From assembly GCA_947311645.1 (NCBI GenBank), contig CAMZKZ010000011.1, positions 1-8,866 of the forward strand: a DNA stretch of 8,866 nucleotides, given 5' to 3'. The notes beneath the pieces were generated by a model. That model did not search any database. It saw nothing but the letters and a program-made list of their open reading frames with translations, and was not told where the DNA came from. Both the position numbers and the translations under genes were made by a program. Below are positions 7,340 to 8,866 of the stretch, in pieces (the first letter of the stretch is position 1; every line of letters begins with the position of its first letter). The DNA comes from an uncultured Candidatus Altimarinota bacterium. GTDB lineage: Bacteria > Patescibacteriota > Gracilibacteria > CAIRYL01.

Positions 7340-7753
7340 ATGCCAACTATTAATCAGTTGATTAGAAGAGGACGAAAAAAGAATGTTAAGAAATCTAAAT
7401 CTCCAGCTCTTCAGGTAACATTTAATTCGCTTAAAGTAAAAGCTGTTAAATTAAACAGAGGAGCTCCTCAAAAACGAGGGGTTTGTGTGAAAGTAACAAC
7501 AATGACACCTAAAAAACCCAATTCTGCGGTTCGAAAGGTTGCTCGTGTTCGTTTAACAAATGGTTTTGAGGTTAATGCTTATATCGGAGGAGAAGGACAT
7601 AATCTTCAAGAGCATTCGGTTGTGTTAATTCGAGGAGGAAGAGTGAAAGATCTTCCTGGGGTTCGGTATCATGTTGTTCGAGGTGTTCTTGATCTTGAAG
7701 GTGTGAAAGATCGAAAACAAGGTCGATCGAAATATGGAGCTCGAAAAGCGTAG
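7340..7753 (+). CDS. rpsL: Small ribosomal subunit protein S12
   Basis: This 137-residue protein, from MPTINQLIRRGRKK to S-K-Y-G-A-R-K-A, is S12 of the 30S decoding centre. Family blocks are intact: P-Q-K-R-G-V-C, T-P-K-K-P-N-S-A-V-R-K, the G-G-E-G-H-N-L-Q-E-H-S-V block and G-R-V-K-D-L-P-G-V-R-Y-H. The lysines in PKKPNS and GRVKDLPG, positions often changed in streptomycin-resistant mutants, are wild type. An insertion of about 13 residues after S-P-A-L makes it the long form seen in Bacillus and many other phyla, unlike the shorter E. coli form. The same frame is open upstream to 7205, but that part crosses the tRNA; the ATG at 7340 gives the family start. No Shine-Dalgarno is present. CGA makes up 8 of its 15 arginine codons. 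rpsG follows after 46 bases. Confidence 0.98.
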   Translation: MPTINQLIRRGRKKNVKKSKSPALQVTFNSLKVKAVKLNRGAPQKRGVCVKVTTMTPKKPNSAVRKVARVRLTNGFEVNAYIGGEGHNLQEHSVVLIRGGRVKDLPGVRYHVVRGVLDLEGVKDRKQGRSKYGARKA

Positions 7754-7799
7754 TCTCTGTTGTTAAAAATATAATTAATTAGTTCTCTTTATACTTATT

Positions 7800-8261
7800 A
7801 TGAATCCACAAAAATATGCTAAGTTTGTAGATGATAAATCATCTCCACTTATTGAAAAATTTATAAATGTTTTAATGCGAGGTGGTAAAAAAACTATTGC
7901 GCGAAAAGTTTTTGCAGATATGTTAAAAATTATTCAAAAAGCAGATGAAAAAAAACCTGCGGAAGATGTTTTTACACTTGCAATCGAAAATATAAAACCT
8001 CGAGTTGAGGTAAAAGCAAAACGAGTTGGGGGATCTGTTTATCAAATTCCTGTTGAAGTTGCTCCAAAACGGCAACAAACTCTTGCTATTCGATGGTTGC
8101 TTGCAAACTGTCGAAAAGGATCTGGGAAACCAATGGCTGCGAAGCTTGCCACTGAAATTTTAGCAGCTGCAAAAAATGAAGGAGCTTCTGTTAAAAAACG
8201 AGAAGATGTTCAAAAAATGGCTGAAGCAAATAAAGCATATGCTCATTTGGCTCGATACTAG
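7800..8261 (+). CDS. rpsG: Small ribosomal subunit protein S7
   Basis: This 153-residue protein is S7, which binds the 3' major domain of 16S rRNA, nucleates 30S head assembly and lines the E site. Family signatures are clear: an L-M-R-G-G-K-K-T block near residue 26, E-V-K-A-K-R-V-G-G-S-V-Y-Q-I-P-V-E-V, R-W-L-L, and the C-terminal V-K-K-R-E-D-V-Q-K-M-A-E-A-N-K-A-Y-A-H. The basic N-terminal tail is a few residues shorter than in E. coli; the frame has a TAA stop at 7776-7778 and no ATG in between, so this start is forced unless a non-ATG codon is used. Arginine is CGA in 8 of 9 cases. It probably forms one transcript with tRNA-Gly and rpsL. A strong terminator follows instead of fusA, so the classical str operon is split here. 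Confidence 0.98.
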   Translation: MNPQKYAKFVDDKSSPLIEKFINVLMRGGKKTIARKVFADMLKIIQKADEKKPAEDVFTLAIENIKPRVEVKAKRVGGSVYQIPVEVAPKRQQTLAIRWLLANCRKGSGKPMAAKLATEILAAAKNEGASVKKREDVQKMAEANKAYAHLARY

Positions 8262-8297
8262 AGTGTTATAGTGAAAAAAAACTATAAAAAGTGTTAT

Positions 8298-8339
8298 AAA
8301 AAAGGTGTAAAAGATTTTTATCTTTTACACCTTTTTTTT
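8298..8339 (+). terminator. Intrinsic terminator of the rpsL-rpsG operon
   Basis: An 18-bp perfect stem is formed by 8298-8315 and 8320-8337 (core GGTGTAAAAGAT against ATCTTTTACACC), with a TTTT loop and eight T at 8332-8339. It separates ribosomal protein transcription from the metA leader. The GTGTTATA octamer upstream occurs twice (8263-8270 and 8291-8298), with no evident role. Confidence 0.93.
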
Positions 8340-8457
8340 GTTTTAATATTGAAAAATATCTAAAAAATGAAAGTAAGTAGGTTATATATCTGGGGAATGT
8401 TGGTTGATGAAGAGTGTGGAAATATTAAAAGATTGAAGATGATTGAGAAAAAAACTT

Positions 8458-8487
8458 TTGACAAAAAGTTTATTGTTATGAAATTAT
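8458..8487 (+). promoter_or_regulatory. Candidate promoter of the metA leader
   Basis: A consensus -35 box TTGACA (8458-8463) is followed after 18 bases by AATTAT (8482-8487), four of six matches to the -10 consensus. Transcription would start near 8494, just ahead of the ATG at 8496 and 38 bases before the Met-codon run. Between the rpsG terminator and this site (8340-8457) I see nothing definite. Confidence 0.45.
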
Positions 8488-8495
8488 GTGTGTAT

Positions 8496-8585
8496 ATGAT
8501 TACAACAATTTTCAAATCTTCGGCAGCAACAATGATGATGCAAATGATGATGACTTCGCAAATGCGAGGAGGAGTTTTGATATAA
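8496..8585 (+). CDS. Methionine-rich leader peptide of metA (start uncertain)
   Basis: The frame reads MITTIFKSSAAT, then Met-Met-Met-Gln-Met-Met-Met, then TSQMRGGVLI and TAA: 29 residues with eight methionines, six of them within seven codons (8532-8552). Such a codon run just before a terminator and a biosynthetic gene for the same amino acid is the hallmark of attenuator leader peptides (compare thr, his and leu leaders). The peptide likely has no function of its own; the ribosome position is the signal. Other in-frame starts are 8367 (72 residues), 8478 (35) and 8532 (17, beginning in the Met run itself). I chose 8496 because the candidate promoter would start RNA near 8494, making it almost leaderless; 8532 is the main rival. 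No Shine-Dalgarno precedes any of them. No similarity to a known protein is apparent. Confidence 0.65.
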   Translation: MITTIFKSSAATMMMQMMMTSQMRGGVLI

Positions 8586-8642
8586 ATATTTTCTAGCAAA
8601 AAATTTATAAAAATCCTCACTCGCAAGAGTGGGGATTTTTTT
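8532..8642 (+). promoter_or_regulatory. Predicted methionine-responsive ribosome-mediated transcription attenuator of metA
   Basis: Four segments can be paired in two exclusive ways. Segment 1 (8554-8559, CTTCGC) pairs with the start of segment 2 (8564-8569, GCGAGG) around an AAAT loop. Segment 2 (8563-8573, TGCGAGGAGGA) pairs with segment 3 (8614-8625, TCCTCACTCGCA) by 11 base pairs with one bulged A; past a bulged G, four T-A pairs (8575-8578 with 8610-8613) extend it. Segment 3 pairs with segment 4 (8627-8639) to form the terminator. A ribosome stalled on the Met codons at 8532-8552 would reach about 8560 and cover segment 1, leaving 2 free for 3 (metA on). A ribosome at the stop codon (8583) would cover much of segment 2, allowing 3:4 (metA off). 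The pairings are seen; the mechanism is inferred from known amino acid operon attenuators. Confidence 0.75.
8610..8642 (+). terminator. Attenuator terminator (segments 3:4)
   Basis: AAAATCCTCACTC (8610-8622) pairs with GAGTGGGGATTTT (8627-8639), 13 bp with one G-U, closed by a GCAA tetraloop and followed by U (seven T at 8636-8642). It lies between the leader reading frame and metA on the same strand, 70 bases before the metA ATG, so it must be bypassed for metA to be transcribed from upstream. Confidence 0.9.
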
Positions 8643-8651
8643 GTTTCTCTC

Positions 8652-8690
8652 AAAAAAACTCTCTCGAAAAATATTTCAAGAGTTTTTTTT
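8652..8690 (+). terminator. Second, weaker hairpin with U-tract just before metA
   Basis: AAAAAAACTCT (8652-8662) pairs with AGAGTTTTTTT (8679-8689). Inside it, GAAA (8666-8669) pairs with TTTC (8674-8677) across an internal loop. Most pairs are A-U and the T-run is largely used up in the stem, so it is a weaker terminator candidate. Its A-run can alternatively pair with the U-tract of the preceding terminator (8636-8642 with 8652-8658). It may be a backup terminator, part of the switch, or a 5' mRNA structure. Confidence 0.5.
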
Positions 8691-8711
8691 ATTTTATAAC
8701 CCAAAATTAAC

Positions 8712-8866
8712 ATGCCAATACTTTTTTCAAAAAAACTTCCAGCAACAAAAATTCTTCAAAAAAAAGGTATCTTTGTTATGGATATCGACAGAGCAGAGCA
8801 TCAGGATATTCGCCCGCTTCGTATCGCAATATTAAATTTAATGCCAAAGAAAGAGGATACAGAAGC
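8712..8866 (+). CDS. metA: Homoserine O-acyltransferase MetA, N-terminal part, cut by the window edge
   Basis: The first 51 codons begin MPILFSKKLPATKILQKKG and continue with I-F-V-M-D-I-D-R-A-E-H-Q-D-I-R-P-L-R-I-A-I-L-N-L-M-P-K-K. This matches the MetA N-terminus, where the family shows L-P-A, then a V-M-x-x-x-R-A-x-x-Q-D-I-R-P-L-x-I-x-I-L-N-L-M-P block. MetA activates homoserine with a succinyl or acetyl group as the first committed step of methionine synthesis in the cytosol. The residues that set acyl specificity, and the catalytic cysteine, lie beyond the window. No Shine-Dalgarno precedes the ATG at 8712. Its expression is probably set by the upstream attenuator. The family is about 300 residues, so roughly a sixth is visible. 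Confidence 0.93.
   Translation, partial: MPILFSKKLPATKILQKKGIFVMDIDRAEHQDIRPLRIAILNLMPKKEDTE

Noticed and set aside
8367..8495. Longer 72-residue version of the leader frame
   Set aside because: Possible, but the upstream part resembles no protein, lacks a promoter or ribosome site, and runs across the best promoter candidate at 8458-8487.
8566..8574. GAGGAGGAG as a Shine-Dalgarno sequence
   Set aside because: No sensible start codon with a long frame follows at the right distance, other genes here lack such sites, and the string is complementary to the terminator arm, which explains it better.
8340..8711. T-box or SAM riboswitch before metA
   Set aside because: I see neither the conserved T-box bulge sequence nor the core motifs and nested helices of SAM riboswitches; the Met-codon frame with exclusive stems fits better.
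8360..8713. 117-residue minus-strand frame across the metA leader
   Set aside because: It is antisense to the leader frame and both hairpins, has a low-complexity composition (I, F and K), and resembles no protein.
1..8866. UGA-as-glycine genetic code
   Set aside because: All glycines in infB, rpsL and rpsG use GGN, no in-frame TGA interrupts any family alignment, and the tRNA-Gly here is the ordinary UCC type.
1..8866. CRISPR array, insertion sequence or prophage
   Set aside because: I see no regularly spaced repeats, transposase-like frame or terminal inverted repeats with target duplications.

Overview
The window reads as an AT-rich bacterial chromosome segment with short intergenic gaps and hairpin terminators. 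Candidate Patescibacteria/CPR or a neighbouring lineage is my best guess, not a firm call. Reasons: AT richness, no Shine-Dalgarno sequence before any of the eight clear gene starts, an SLH-domain surface protein, a long-form S12, and arginine written mainly as CGA even in ribosomal protein genes. All large ORFs are open under the standard code. No complete gene ends in TGA, but none contains an in-frame TGA either.

Layout. Positions 1-134 hold the 5' end of rsmH (16S rRNA m4C1402 methyltransferase), minus strand. 254-1540 (minus) encodes a kinase-fold protein with a clear glycine loop and lysine but no recognisable HRD aspartate; it ends at a strong terminator. 1610-2737 (minus) is a 12-helix MFS transporter. 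A 305-base divergent gap separates it from a secreted SLH-domain protein at 3043-4107 (plus). That gene converges on infB (4305-7004, minus), and each has its own terminator. Divergent from infB run tRNA-Gly(UCC), rpsL and rpsG, closed by an 18-bp terminator hairpin; fusA does not follow. The window ends in the first 51 codons of metA (homoserine O-acyltransferase, methionine biosynthesis), plus strand.

The most notable element lies between rpsG and metA (about 8458-8690). A short reading frame contains six methionine codons within seven (8532-8552) and a seventh at 8562, and stops at 8585. It is followed by a GC-rich hairpin with a U-tract (8610-8642). A segment overlapping the last codons of the reading frame (8563-8573) is complementary to the 5' arm of that terminator (8614-8625), and a small hairpin (8554-8569) can sequester it. 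These are the four segments of a classical ribosome-mediated transcription attenuator, here with methionine codons and placed before a methionine biosynthesis gene. Inferred behaviour: scarce Met-tRNA stalls the ribosome on the Met run, segment 1 is covered, 2:3 forms and metA is transcribed; with ample methionine the ribosome reaches the stop codon, masks segment 2 and the terminator forms. I know of Met-responsive T-boxes and SAM riboswitches, but I do not recall a described Met-codon leader-peptide attenuator on metA.
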